From FEN-1219 sp963713355 (GTDB lineage Bacteria > Pseudomonadota > Gammaproteobacteria > Steroidobacterales > Rariloculaceae), in assembly GCA_963713355.1 (NCBI GenBank), contig CAVQLK010000011.1, positions 372,001 through 436,000 of the forward strand: a DNA stretch of 64,000 nt, read 5' to 3'. Below the pieces are notes generated by a model. It had not been told where the DNA came from and did not search any database. It saw nothing but the letters and a program-made list of their open reading frames with translations. Position numbers and translations under genes: made by a program. Positions 27,043 to 35,433 of this stretch are shown in pieces. Numbering within the stretch: position 1 is the stretch's first letter; every line of letters begins with the position of its first letter.

Positions 27043-27264
27043 CGCCCATGAGCCGCCTGGCGGTCGCCGACGAGCGGCTCGAGCTGACGGGGCAGGGCCA
27101 CGTGCACTGACCGGCTGAAGACGCCCCACCGCGACGGCACGACTCACGTGCTGCTCGATCCGCCGGATTTGCTGGCGCGCCGCGCCGCCCTCGTGCCGCC
27201 GCCGCGCGTGCACTTGACGCGTTATCACGGCGTCTTCGCCCCCGGCGAGCGCGCTGCGCCGCCA
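27043..27264 (+). mobile_element. IS91-family transposase fragment
   Basis: Reads SRLAVADERLELTGQGHVH, a stop, then RLKTPHRDGTTHVLLDPPDL and LARRAALVPPPRVHLTRYHG, the well-conserved C-terminal stretch of IS91-type Y2 transposases (K-PxRDGTTH, LAALVPxPRVHLTRYHGVFAP). The catalytic Tyr region and both ends are missing. It abuts IS21 and IS3 remains, making a small graveyard of elements. Confidence 0.75.
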
Positions 27265-27299
27265 CTTCGATGGAAAGTGCGAAAGATTCGTTGTGACCT

Positions 27300-27587
27300 G
27301 CTCCCCTCGTGTAGTACGGGATCGAGCTAGAGTCTGCGATTAACGATACCTCCATCGCGAGCGCCGCATATTCGACCGGCGTCCGATCGCCGAGTGAGCG
27401 ATGCGGTCGCTCGGTGTTGTACTCGGTTTTCCATGCGCTGACGCAGCTCTGCGCAGTCCGACCGTCGGCTTCGATACCGATACAGCGATCGAGAGATAGC
27501 GATGAGCCCACATGCGCGCGTGATTGCAAAGCCGTGCTCCGCTTGCAGCACCTCGACGGCTTGGCGCTTCGCCTGTGGGCTTACCAT
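27300..27587 (-). pseudogene. IS3-family OrfB remnant (DDE core deleted)
   Basis: Starts MVSPQAKRQAVEVLQAEHGF and keeps the HTH_21-like head (ACGLIAISRSLYRYRSR). After about 27460 the typical C-terminal end appears in another frame: SAWKTEYNTERPHRSLGDRT followed by PVEYAALA. Everything between, including the DDE integrase core, is missing. Not able to transpose on its own. Confidence 0.8.
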
Positions 27588-27606
27588 TTTCGGCCGAGTA
27601 GATCCT

Positions 27607-27846
27607 TCAGCGCCGCTTTGTCGAGCTCCGCTTCGTCAGCAGTTTCTTCAGCCGCGTGTTCTCGTGCTCCAGCTCGCGCAGACGACGCGCTTCCGACACC
27701 GTCATCCCCGCGTACTTCGCCTTCCAGTTGTAGAACGTGGCGTCGGAGATCCCGTGCTTACGGCAGAGCTCCTTCGTCTTGGCCCCCGCCTCGGACTCTT
27801 TCAGCATCCCGATGATCTGCTCTTCGCTGAATCGCTTCCTCTTCAT
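27607..27846 (-). CDS. IS3-family OrfA (transposase helix-turn-helix subunit)
   Basis: 79 aa, begins MKRKRFSEEQIIGMLKESEA, then ELCRKHGISDATFYNWKAKY and the leucine-zipper-like segment ARRLRELEHENTRLKKLL, the standard OrfA of the IS407/IS51-type IS3 branch. Normal OrfA is about 88 aa. It is near complete and would bind the element's ends. In intact elements a -1 frameshift joins it to OrfB; here OrfB is broken. Confidence 0.85.
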   Translation of the reverse strand: MKRKRFSEEQIIGMLKESEAGAKTKELCRKHGISDATFYNWKAKYAGMTVSEARRLRELEHENTRLKKLLTKRSSTKRR

Positions 27847-27905
27847 GTCTGCTCCCAGGTTGAGCAGACTCTACCGCGGTGCCGGACTAATCAGGGAGCA
27901 GGTCA

Positions 27906-28204
27906 GTTGCGCCCGACCTGCTGATCCTCGACGACTTCAGCTACGTTCGGCGCGATCAAGCCGAGAGCAGCGTGTTGTTCGAGCTGATCTCCGAGCGATA
28001 CGATCGCAAGAGCATCGCCATCACCGCCAACCAGCCGTTCTCCGCCTGGGATCAGGGGTTCCCAGAAAGTGGCGACTACGGTCGCTGCCGTCCGACCGCC
28101 TCGTCCACCACTCAACGATCTTCGAACTGAACGTGGAGAGCTATCGACGCAAGGCCGCCGAAGCCAAGACCGCCGGCAAAGCCAAGGTCAGTCAGAAGAA
28201 GTAG
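27906..28204 (+). pseudogene. IS21-family IstB (ATPase helper) fragment
   Basis: Reads APDLLILDDFSYVRRDQAES, SVLFELISERYDRKSIAITANQPFSAW (Walker B and sensor regions of IstB) and then, after a one-base shift near 28085, DRLVHHSTIFELNVESYRRK to the stop at 28204. The Walker A part is absent. The IS3 derivative sits directly before it and duplicates GTTG, so that element landed in this gene. Confidence 0.82.
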
Positions 28205-28491
28205 CGGATTGGGTCCCGATCACATCGGCCAAGATAATTGTCGTTCGTGGCCAGGATAGTTGACGAGAGTTTGAGTTCACGGTTCTCGGTCGCTTCGTTT
28301 GCATGCCTTCCGGGCCGCCGCGGGCTTTGACTATTGTGCGGCCTATTCTCGATCCGCGCCCGACCGCAAGACGGTTCCCCGTACGCTTACGGTGTACCAG
28401 TCCTGAGTCCCGGTTGAATAGCGGGTTATTACCGTAGCCAGGGCCTGAACGGAGGAGGGGACTGGCTTCCGTGGGACATTGCGAGATGCGT
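28205..28491. other. stretch without a recognisable gene
   Basis: 287 bp between the IstB fragment and the 3' end of the tyrosine kinase gene. No coding frame or clear terminator hairpin is supported. Confidence 0.5.
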
Positions 28492-29322
28492 TCAGTAATA
28501 CGCCGGAGCCTGGTCGTTCGACTTGTTTAGAACCGTTCCGAGCAAGTTCATGTCCTTGATCAGTTCCATCGACTGTGCCACGTCGCCGCGACGCGTCTCT
28601 CCCTGGGCGATTATGAAAAGCACGGCATCCACGTTAGTTGAGAATGCGAGCATGTCGTCGGCGTCGAGCAAAGGCGGAAGATCGAATAGCACAATAGTGG
28701 AATCCGCTGTCGTCGTTAGCGTTTCCACGAGCTGACGCATTAGAGCTGAAGCCAACATCTCGGAGGAGTTTTCAACCCGCTCATAGTTAGGAACTACAAA
28801 CAATCTCGGAATGTTCGTTGCCAGTATCACCCGCTCGAGCGGCACACCTCGCAGCAGAAAGTCCGAAATCCCAAACTGAGACCGAAGACCGAGATAGCCG
28901 CCAATTTTCGGCTTTCTGAGATCGAGATCGACGAGGATCACCTGTTGGTTCGCTTCCTGCGCCAAGCTGATTGCGGCGTTGATAGAACTGATCGTCTTGC
29001 CGGCGCCCGTCCTAGCGGACGTGATCGCGAGTTTTTTCCATCCGTGCGACCGCATGCGCTGCAAAACACGTGTGCGTAGCATTTTGTAGGCTGCGGAGCT
29101 CGGATCTGCGGCCTGAAGTGCGGTGATGCGATGTTTCGCAAGATGTTTGGGATCGAGAGCGATGGACGTGGCTTGGGTCAACAGCTCCGAAGGAGTGACC
29201 GCTGCTGGTGGTCGCCGTCCTTCGTCCCGGTTCGTTAGGGTCTCGTCGGTGACGGGGCTGCGCACGGGCGGACTCGCCTTTTGTGACCGCGCCCTGGCCA
29301 GTGCCTTCTCGATTTGAGTCAT
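28492..29322 (-). CDS. CpsD/CapB-type tyrosine autokinase of the EPS export system
   Basis: 276 aa. N-terminal MTQIEKALARARSQK is the opening helix of XrtA-associated and EpsG-like BY-kinases. ATP site: Walker A SARTGAGKTISSINAA, Walker A' VILVDLDLRKPKIGG, Walker B VLFDLPPLLDADDML. Cytoplasmic protein that pairs with the GumC/Wzz protein encoded just upstream to control chain length through cyclic phosphorylation. The usual C-terminal tyrosine cluster is reduced to a terminal Tyr-Tyr pair. Last gene of the minus-strand set GT - wza - gumC - kinase, 32 nt after gumC. Confidence 0.85.
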   Translation of the reverse strand: MTQIEKALARARSQKASPPVRSPVTDETLTNRDEGRRPPAAVTPSELLTQATSIALDPKHLAKHRITALQAADPSSAAYKMLRTRVLQRMRSHGWKKLAITSARTGAGKTISSINAAISLAQEANQQVILVDLDLRKPKIGGYLGLRSQFGISDFLLRGVPLERVILATNIPRLFVVPNYERVENSSEMLASALMRQLVETLTTTADSTIVLFDLPPLLDADDMLAFSTNVDAVLFIIAQGETRRGDVAQSMELIKDMNLLGTVLNKSNDQAPAYY

Positions 29323-29354
29323 ATCCCGACCGTGTCCCTGTGTCTACAAGCGTA

Positions 29355-31061
29355 CTAGCCCATGATCCAGGCGATCGCCACGGCCGCAATCAAGCCGCCG
29401 ACGACGATCGTTGACATTCCTATCGCCATGCCCAGACGTTTGCGTTGATCCGTTGCTGTCTCGACATACGGAATCATCGCTAAAGCGGGGATGCCGGTGA
29501 GTTCAGCCAGCTCACTCGCAGTCTTAACTGAATCATCCAAACTATCTAGGACAGTCGCGATGACAACACCGGCTCCGATCGCGAGCACGAGCGCCAACAT
29601 GATGAGTGCAGTGCGATTTGGTTTATAAGGTTCCCGCGGCAGCCGTGGGGGCTCGATGAGAGTGAATCGCTCTCCCGAACCTCCCGCTTCGAGTACTTGT
29701 GCTCGCTGAGCATTGTCGAGTTTCCCGACCGCGTCATTGTGGCGCTGGACAGCGAGCTCGTTTTCCCGATTGAGAGTTTCGTACTCCCGCTCGACCTGCG
29801 GCATCCGCGATAGGTTCGTCTGCAATTCGCTCAACTTTCTTTCAAGCTCCGCTCGTCGCGCCACCAGCGTCTGAAGATACGATCGCTCGGATTGGATCTG
29901 CCGGGTGAGCTGTTGAACTACCGGATCCTGAGCCATAAGCGTGCTCAGGTTTTGTTGTTGTGATCGCGGCGCAGCCAGCGCCTGGCCTAGCTGGGCCTCG
30001 AGCGCGCTCACGGTCCGGGTGAGACGCGTGACATTCGGGTGCTCCTCCGAATACCGCTGTCGGGCGGTGCTCAATTCCTCCCTCGCGGCCGCGAGCTGCG
30101 TTTGAAGATCTGTAACGTTTGCGGTCCGATTCGGTGCGCCCCCCGTGAGCATCTCGATTTCTCTTTCCACCTGAAGGACGTTGGGGTGAATCGGCGTATA
30201 AATCGATAGCAGCCTCAGCCGCTCGGCTTGCAGTTGGGCTAGGCGGCCTGCGGCACCGACGATCGGCTCGCCGTTCGCGTCCACTGCGGCGCCCCCCGGT
30301 GTCGTAGCGAGCTCGGTCTGAAGGGTGAACTCACGCGTTCGTGCGTCTCGAATTTCGCGGTCTAGATTGTCCAGCTGTTGCTCGGTCCGTTCCACCGTTT
30401 GCAAATTGAAATTCAGGAGCTCCGGCAAATTTCCCGCGTGGCGTTGCTTGAAATCTGCGAGTGCTTCGCTGGTTCGCTTGACCTCGTCGGCGGCCCTGTC
30501 GATATCGATCTGGATGAAATCGATCGTGTCTTGCACTTGAGCGGTGCGACTCTTGACGTTCTCTTGAAGATACAGATCGGCGAATTCGACGGCGATCTGT
30601 TGCGTGAGCGCCGGGTCGGAGTAATCGACCGACAACGTGAAGGCTATGGTCGCCACCATCTCCCGACCACTGCGAGGATTGACCAGCTCGGCGCTTACGG
30701 TCTCGAGTAGTACGTTGGCGCTCAACTCATCCGCGGCGGCTTCAATGGATTCTGTCGCCGTAATGTCCGGATAGAGCCCGTGTTTCTCGATGATTGCGGT
30801 TAGATTCGGTGTCGTCATGACGCGCTGGCGCACCGACTGGATTTGCTCGTCCGCGTAGCCCGTAACCGTGGTCTGCACGAAATCCGAGGAGATGTTTTGC
30901 TGCTCGATCAGAATAGTGGCTATGGAGCGGTAAGTGGGGGGCAACGAATAAGCGACGTAGACGCCGATCACAAGTACGGCAACAGCGGAGACCAGCACTA
31001 TCGGCAGTCGGCGTTTTAGCACCGCGAGGTAGTCTGCGAATGTCTTGCCTTGATACACCAT
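29355..31061 (-). CDS. GumC/Wzz-type polysaccharide co-polymerase
   Basis: 568 aa. One membrane helix near the N-terminus (residues 19-40, LPIVLVSAVAVLVIGVYVAY), a Wzz domain starting YRSIATILIEQQNISSDFVQ, a long periplasmic coiled-coil part (residues 190-440, rich in Gln, Glu, Arg, Leu), the GNVR-type end (YETLNRENELAVQRHNDAVG, PPRLPREPYKPNRTALI) and a second helix at about 480-500. An additional C-terminal helix (TIVVGGLIAAVAIAWIMG) ends the protein. Sets polymer length and links polymerase to the export pore. No kinase domain, which is supplied by the separate downstream gene. Confidence 0.88.
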   Translation of the reverse strand: MVYQGKTFADYLAVLKRRLPIVLVSAVAVLVIGVYVAYSLPPTYRSIATILIEQQNISSDFVQTTVTGYADEQIQSVRQRVMTTPNLTAIIEKHGLYPDITATESIEAAADELSANVLLETVSAELVNPRSGREMVATIAFTLSVDYSDPALTQQIAVEFADLYLQENVKSRTAQVQDTIDFIQIDIDRAADEVKRTSEALADFKQRHAGNLPELLNFNLQTVERTEQQLDNLDREIRDARTREFTLQTELATTPGGAAVDANGEPIVGAAGRLAQLQAERLRLLSIYTPIHPNVLQVEREIEMLTGGAPNRTANVTDLQTQLAAAREELSTARQRYSEEHPNVTRLTRTVSALEAQLGQALAAPRSQQQNLSTLMAQDPVVQQLTRQIQSERSYLQTLVARRAELERKLSELQTNLSRMPQVEREYETLNRENELAVQRHNDAVGKLDNAQRAQVLEAGGSGERFTLIEPPRLPREPYKPNRTALIMLALVLAIGAGVVIATVLDSLDDSVKTASELAELTGIPALAMIPYVETATDQRKRLGMAIGMSTIVVGGLIAAVAIAWIMG

Positions 31062-31088
31062 GAAGTTCTCGAATCTATGGTTCGTGAA

Positions 31089-31688
31089 TCAAGGCACGAC
31101 GACTATGTCGCCGCTCTCGAGCAGGATGTTCTGCTCGAGACTGCGGCCTCTTGCCACATCGCTGAAGGCGAACGGCAGCGCTGTTTGCCCCCGGGTCGTT
31201 CGCCTCAATATTCTGATGTCGTTGACCTGCGCAAACGGTGTCGTGCCGCCGGCCTCGCTTAGCGCTTGCATGACATCGAGCCGCGGGTTCATTACGAATG
31301 AACCGGGGTTGTTCACCTGGCCGATGACGTAAATCCTGTTGCCGTTGATGCCTGTCACCATCACCGTGGCCACGAGGTTCGGTATGAACCGGTCTAGGCG
31401 TTCGGACAATTCGGCGCGTATCGCCTCTGCGGTCTTGCCCGCGGCGTTGAGATCACCCGCGAGCGGGAATGAAAAGCCGCCGTCCGGGCGCACCAAGACG
31501 TCGCGCTCCAAGTCTTCCTCGCCCCAGACGGATACGTTCAGCTGATCGCCGGGCTTCACGAGGTAGGGCGGGTCTGGCGAAGGCTGATCCTGGGCCACAG
31601 CCATCTGGGCCGTCAGCGCCGCAAGGACGATCGGCCAAACTGACAGTCCGCGATAAGTATGCTTGCACGTCATCAACGCCTCATCCAC
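31089..31688 (-). CDS. Wza/GumB-type polysaccharide export protein
   Basis: 199 aa with a signal peptide ending at AVAQ (residues 16-33). Poly_export domain: PPYLVKPGDQLNVSVWGEED and VLVRPDGGFSFPLAGDLNAA; then an SLBB domain, IYVIGQVNNPGSFVMNPRLD, VMQALSEAGGTTPF. No lipobox Cys at the cleavage site, as in the short export proteins of XrtA-type loci. Would form part of the periplasmic/outer-membrane channel. Start at 31688, or ATG at 31673 (MTCKHTYRG), five residues later. 27 nt before gumC. Confidence 0.87.
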   Translation of the reverse strand: MDEALMTCKHTYRGLSVWPIVLAALTAQMAVAQDQPSPDPPYLVKPGDQLNVSVWGEEDLERDVLVRPDGGFSFPLAGDLNAAGKTAEAIRAELSERLDRFIPNLVATVMVTGINGNRIYVIGQVNNPGSFVMNPRLDVMQALSEAGGTTPFAQVNDIRILRRTTRGQTALPFAFSDVARGRSLEQNILLESGDIVVVP

Positions 31689-31794
31689 GACAGCCTATAT
31701 TTATTAGTGGGTCCGGTTTATTCGGAACCAAGATGATTTTACAGGAAAAATCCAGCCAAGACGCTGCCGACTGGGTCACGGCGCGGGATGTAGC

Positions 31795-33153
31795 CTATCC
31801 CATCAGGTCAGCCGCGGTGGGTGCGGCGGGCGGGTCCCTCGCTGAGGCGGTGGATACGACGCTGCCTTGCGCCGACGAATCTTTGTTTGACACCGGGGTT
31901 TGCGCGCGCGCCTGAGTCGCGGCTCGCGGTAGGGACGGCCGCGGCGATTCAAGCCGCGCTGCGATGAGGTCTCGCAGCCCGTTTCCGATTGCCTTCCACC
32001 GGTAGTGCGAAAGCACGAAAGAGGAGGCCTGTTCCGTCAAGTGTGAACGCAGTTCTTGGTTGTCGAGCAACAACGTAACGTCAGCCGCAAACTTTTTCGG
32101 GTCATCGGCCTCGAAGTAGTGCTTGCCTGCGACAGCCTGGATGGCTTCGATTCCCATCGTCGTGGATACGACCGCGCGGCGGAGCGCAAAGGCCTCCAAC
32201 ACCTTGTTTTTTAGACCACTGCCGCTAATCATCGGATTGACCATCACCGGAATCCTGCTGACATACGCGGCGAGATCCGGAACGAAGCCCACCAACTCTA
32301 TCTGTTCGCTGGCCGACGCGAGCCGGCGTATGGACGCGTCGGCGCGTGCGCCGACAATGTGCCAACGTACCCCGCGCGGCTCCAAATGCGGTTTGAATAT
32401 TTCATTGAAGAAAAAGTGAACGGCATGGTAGTTCGGGGGGAACGCAAGATTCCCCCAAAAAATCACGGCGTTGCGCTCTTCGATACTCGTGTTTCGAAAG
32501 CTCAGCAGTCGTTCCTCGACTCCATTTTTCACGACTTGAACGGCGTCGGCTCTCGTCTTGGACAGTTGTTTCAGTCGAGCCTGATCGGCGTGCGATATCG
32601 TCGTCACGAGATCGAAGCGTGAGGTCAATGAGCCCTCGAGGTGCCTGGTGCGCCAGTAGTGTATGAGCTCTGAAAGACGTAGCAGCGGGTTGCGTGACCG
32701 AGCGCCGACGAGCGCGTGTCGTTCAAGCGTCAGCGTGACGCAGTCATAGTCGTCGACGATGCGAACCTTACACGGAAGGGCCTCTAGAAACTCTGCCGCA
32801 AGCAGCGTAAAAGCGACGCCCACTTGAATGTCGCGCGTCGTAATCCAGGCGCTGAGCTTTTCGGCGGTCTGATGAAAGTACGTGGGATGCCCCCTTTGCG
32901 CGATGTGAGCATTCGACCACCGTAGGTGACGCGTCGAGCTCGGCGATCCCTGAGGAGGCTCTAACACTAATATCTCATTGAAGATACCGAGACGCCGAAT
33001 GCCTTCCAACGACCCCTCTGCGCCGTTGAGAACAACGAGATAGGAGCTGCCCATGTCTCCAAGCTCCCGTGCCAAGTTCACGAGCCTGAGCACGCCGCCG
33101 TGATGCACGGTGTCGGGTAGCTCCGTTGTGAGCCAGAGAAGGTTTGTGCGCAT
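31795..33153 (-). CDS. GT4-type glycosyltransferase
   Basis: 452 aa. N-terminal GT-B domain: NLLWLTTELPDTVHHGGVLR; middle: VRIVDDYDCVTLTLERHALV and VTTISHADQARL; C-terminal domain: VIFWGNLAFPPNYHAVHFFF, WHIVGARADASIRRLASA, IELVGFVPDLAAYVSRIPVM and GSGLKNKVLEAFALRRAVVS. This matches the glycosyltransferase group often found beside exosortase-A EPS genes. C-terminal 60 residues are low complexity (Arg, Ala, Pro, Ser). Upstream gene of the minus-strand export operon, 106 nt before wza. Confidence 0.83.
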   Translation of the reverse strand: MRTNLLWLTTELPDTVHHGGVLRLVNLARELGDMGSSYLVVLNGAEGSLEGIRRLGIFNEILVLEPPQGSPSSTRHLRWSNAHIAQRGHPTYFHQTAEKLSAWITTRDIQVGVAFTLLAAEFLEALPCKVRIVDDYDCVTLTLERHALVGARSRNPLLRLSELIHYWRTRHLEGSLTSRFDLVTTISHADQARLKQLSKTRADAVQVVKNGVEERLLSFRNTSIEERNAVIFWGNLAFPPNYHAVHFFFNEIFKPHLEPRGVRWHIVGARADASIRRLASASEQIELVGFVPDLAAYVSRIPVMVNPMISGSGLKNKVLEAFALRRAVVSTTMGIEAIQAVAGKHYFEADDPKKFAADVTLLLDNQELRSHLTEQASSFVLSHYRWKAIGNGLRDLIAARLESPRPSLPRAATQARAQTPVSNKDSSAQGSVVSTASARDPPAAPTAADLMG

Positions 33154-33210
33154 TTTGAGATCTTAACGTGAGGGCAGCAGCCGGTTTAGTCATAAAGAAC
33201 GGATTCGTGA

Positions 33211-33978
33211 ATGGCCGCGCAGTCGCTCACCATCGCGAACGATTTCTTCGGTGAGACTTCAATCACGGGCGCTGCCTACACCGAATTGAACCGGGCTAGT
33301 ATAGCCACGGCCAATGAGGGCCCTGAGGGAGCACCGCGCATGCCAGGAAGCGAATCATTCCGGGCCAGGGTCGGGAAAAAGTCACGACAAGCAAAACTGA
33401 GGCATTTCTTCACATTGTGTCCAGCGAGGGCTTCGGTGTTGGACGTCGGGGTCTCGAACCGGAGGGGGCATGAACGAGTCGCTGGAGAGAATTACTTTCG
33501 GAAGAACTTCCCGCCGGACCGCACTTACACCGGTCTCGGCGTGCAAGACCTGACGGGGATGGACGAACTTTATCCTGACGCTCGATTCATCACCTATGAT
33601 GGAAACGTTTTCCCGTTCGCAGATAAAACCTTCGACTGGGCTTTCTCGAACGCCGTGATCGAGCACGTCGAAAACCCCGAGCTGTTCCTGAACGAAATGT
33701 TGCGGGTCGCAAAGCGGATTTACTTCACCACCCCGAACAAGTTTTTCCCAGTGGAGGCGCACACGAACTTGCTCTTCTTGCACTGGAGCGACCGACTGTT
33801 TGCCAGTTGGAAGCGAGCCAAGCAGCATCCGACCCGGATCGATCTTCTGTCCTTTGGGAAGCTCCAACGTCTACTGCGGCGATCGACCGCGACGGAGTTC
33901 GAGATCACCAGGAACAAGATGTTCGGACTGACCATGACCTTCACAGTTGTCGCTGCGAGTCAGCCGCCACTTCGTTGA
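33211..33978 (+). CDS. class I SAM-dependent methyltransferase
   Basis: 255 aa from ATG 33211; a later ATG at 33340 (MPGSESFRARVGKKSRQ) is possible and removes a weakly protein-like lead. Motif I region is SVLDVGVSNRRGHE, an unusual form lacking the common GxGxG; then DARFITYDGNVFPFADKTFD, WAFSNAVIEHVENPELFLNE and RVAKRIYFTTPNKFFPVEAH. This TPN-FPVE pattern is shared by many methyltransferases of surface-polysaccharide loci. Divergent from the GT at 33153 and convergent with the GT4 at 34008. Confidence 0.8.
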   Translation: MAAQSLTIANDFFGETSITGAAYTELNRASIATANEGPEGAPRMPGSESFRARVGKKSRQAKLRHFFTLCPARASVLDVGVSNRRGHERVAGENYFRKNFPPDRTYTGLGVQDLTGMDELYPDARFITYDGNVFPFADKTFDWAFSNAVIEHVENPELFLNEMLRVAKRIYFTTPNKFFPVEAHTNLLFLHWSDRLFASWKRAKQHPTRIDLLSFGKLQRLLRRSTATEFEITRNKMFGLTMTFTVVAASQPPLR

Positions 33979-34007
33979 GCTGCCTCGAGGGTCTCTGCCG
34001 CGGGACG

Positions 34008-35207
34008 TTACGTCAAAGTCGGCCGCTCTTCGACTACCCCGGATAGGTGGGATATCAAAGACCGCATCTTTCGTTCATAAACCGGCCGCGAGTACTTCGC
34101 TTCATACAGTGCGCGGGCCGCTTCCGCCTTCTTCTTTGCGCTCTGAGAATCCTCTAGCGCCTCAGTGATTCCGCGAGCCATGTCCTCGACGGTTGGTTCG
34201 ACAAGGAAGGCTACGTCCTCGGTCAATACTTGCGTATGGGAGTAGATTCGGGTCGCGACCAACGGCTTGCCGCTCGCGAGCAGCTCATAGACTTTCAAAG
34301 GCGTATTGGTTCCGGCGGATCGGGGTGAGGTCAATACTGTGGCCAACGCAGCGTAGCGCTTCGCCTGTTCTTGCGGAACGCGGCCCACGAAAATAGTGTC
34401 ACCGCCTGCTCCGGCTTGCTGCGCGAGCGCCCGAAAAGCTCGCACCTGGCGATCGTCGCCGCCGACTATGAGCAGCAGCGCGTTAGGTACCGCTTGCCTC
34501 GCGATCGCAAAGGCAGGGATCAGTAGGTCCAATCCTTGATATTTTTCCAACGTGCCGGCGTAGATCACGACAGGTCGGCCGCTCGGGAGGTCGACCGTGT
34601 CCCCGCCAGCGGCCTGCGCTGTGCTGCGTGCGAGCCGAACCGGCTCGAAGATCGAATTTTCGATTAGCACGTGCTTCGGATCATCGCCAATTTCACTGAT
34701 CACGTAATCCGAAAGGTCCGGGCAAATCGTGATCACGGCGTCCGCGGCCTTCAGCGAGGCGCGCTCGAGGGCTGCAAACAGCCGTTTGATGATCTTCGAT
34801 TTGGTGAATTCGAAATTATCGAGCTGTTGAGGCAGGCTCGAATGCATGTCGTAGACGAGCTTGAAGCGAAAGATTGGTTTGAGGAAGCGACAGAAGAATA
34901 CGGCCTCCTCGTGAGCGTGAACGAAGTCGTAGCGGTGACGCAGCAACAAACCAACCGTCCACAAGAAAATCAAGCCGTCGAGCAGGAACTTCAGGCCAGA
35001 AGGTCCTGTTCTCACTTGCCCTAGCCATGGCAGTCGCGGGATCCGAATTAGCTTGACGCCAGGCACCTCCACGTCCTGCCCTTGCCCGTAAGTCAGAAGG
35101 TCGACATCGACGCCAAGCTCCGACATGACGAGCGTCCGATAGTAAACGCTGAACGGCGTGCCGCGAGGCGAAAAGAAGGGCTGAGGAGCGATGACCAGGG
35201 CCTTCAT
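34008..35207 (-). CDS. GT4 glycosyltransferase
   Basis: 399 aa. Opens ALVIAPQPFFSPRGTPFSVY, the start typical of a GT4 group found in exosortase EPS loci. Then YDFVHAHEEAVFFCRFL, FKLVYDMHSSLPQQLDNFEF, ADAVITICPDLSDYV; donor domain VVIYAGTLEKYQGLDLLIPA, LLIVGGDDRQVRAFRALA, FVGRVPQEQAKRYAALATVL and GTNTPLKVYELLASGKPLVA. Reads toward the convergent methyltransferase; its 5' end faces the GT2 gene at 35434, with about 220 bp between as a shared promoter region. Confidence 0.85.
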   Translation of the reverse strand: MKALVIAPQPFFSPRGTPFSVYYRTLVMSELGVDVDLLTYGQGQDVEVPGVKLIRIPRLPWLGQVRTGPSGLKFLLDGLIFLWTVGLLLRHRYDFVHAHEEAVFFCRFLKPIFRFKLVYDMHSSLPQQLDNFEFTKSKIIKRLFAALERASLKAADAVITICPDLSDYVISEIGDDPKHVLIENSIFEPVRLARSTAQAAGGDTVDLPSGRPVVIYAGTLEKYQGLDLLIPAFAIARQAVPNALLLIVGGDDRQVRAFRALAQQAGAGGDTIFVGRVPQEQAKRYAALATVLTSPRSAGTNTPLKVYELLASGKPLVATRIYSHTQVLTEDVAFLVEPTVEDMARGITEALEDSQSAKKKAEAARALYEAKYSRPVYERKMRSLISHLSGVVEERPTLT

Positions 35208-35433
35208 GGGCGGTAGCGGTTCCGGATAGGGGCACGTATAGGGCTGATCTGGCTGATGCCCCGCGGGGCTGCAATAACTGAAGGGCTGGCTCGCAGCCGT
35301 CGAACGGCAAGCAATTTTGCCATATCTTCAAAGCGGCCGAAGCGATGCACTTCCCATAGCGTGAGCTGATACAACCAATCCCGTGCGGAGCGTGGTGTAA
35401 AATGCGGCTCGGCTGTCCTGGCTCGTGATTCAA

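Larger units (their letters stand above)
27294..27905 (-). mobile_element. internally deleted IS3-family element with intact ends
   Basis: 612 bp bounded by perfect 12-bp inverted repeats: TGACCTGCTCCC at 27294-27305 and GGGAGCAGGTCA at 27894-27905. The flanks carry a 4-bp direct repeat GTTG at 27290-27293 and 27906-27909, the expected target duplication. Inside, on the minus strand, are OrfA and the two ends of OrfB; the DDE core is missing. Full IS3 elements of this group are about 1.2 kb, so about 0.6 kb is lost. The insertion lies inside an istB remnant: joining the flanks gives a continuous IstB-like reading (CERFV then APDLLILDDF). Confidence 0.88.
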
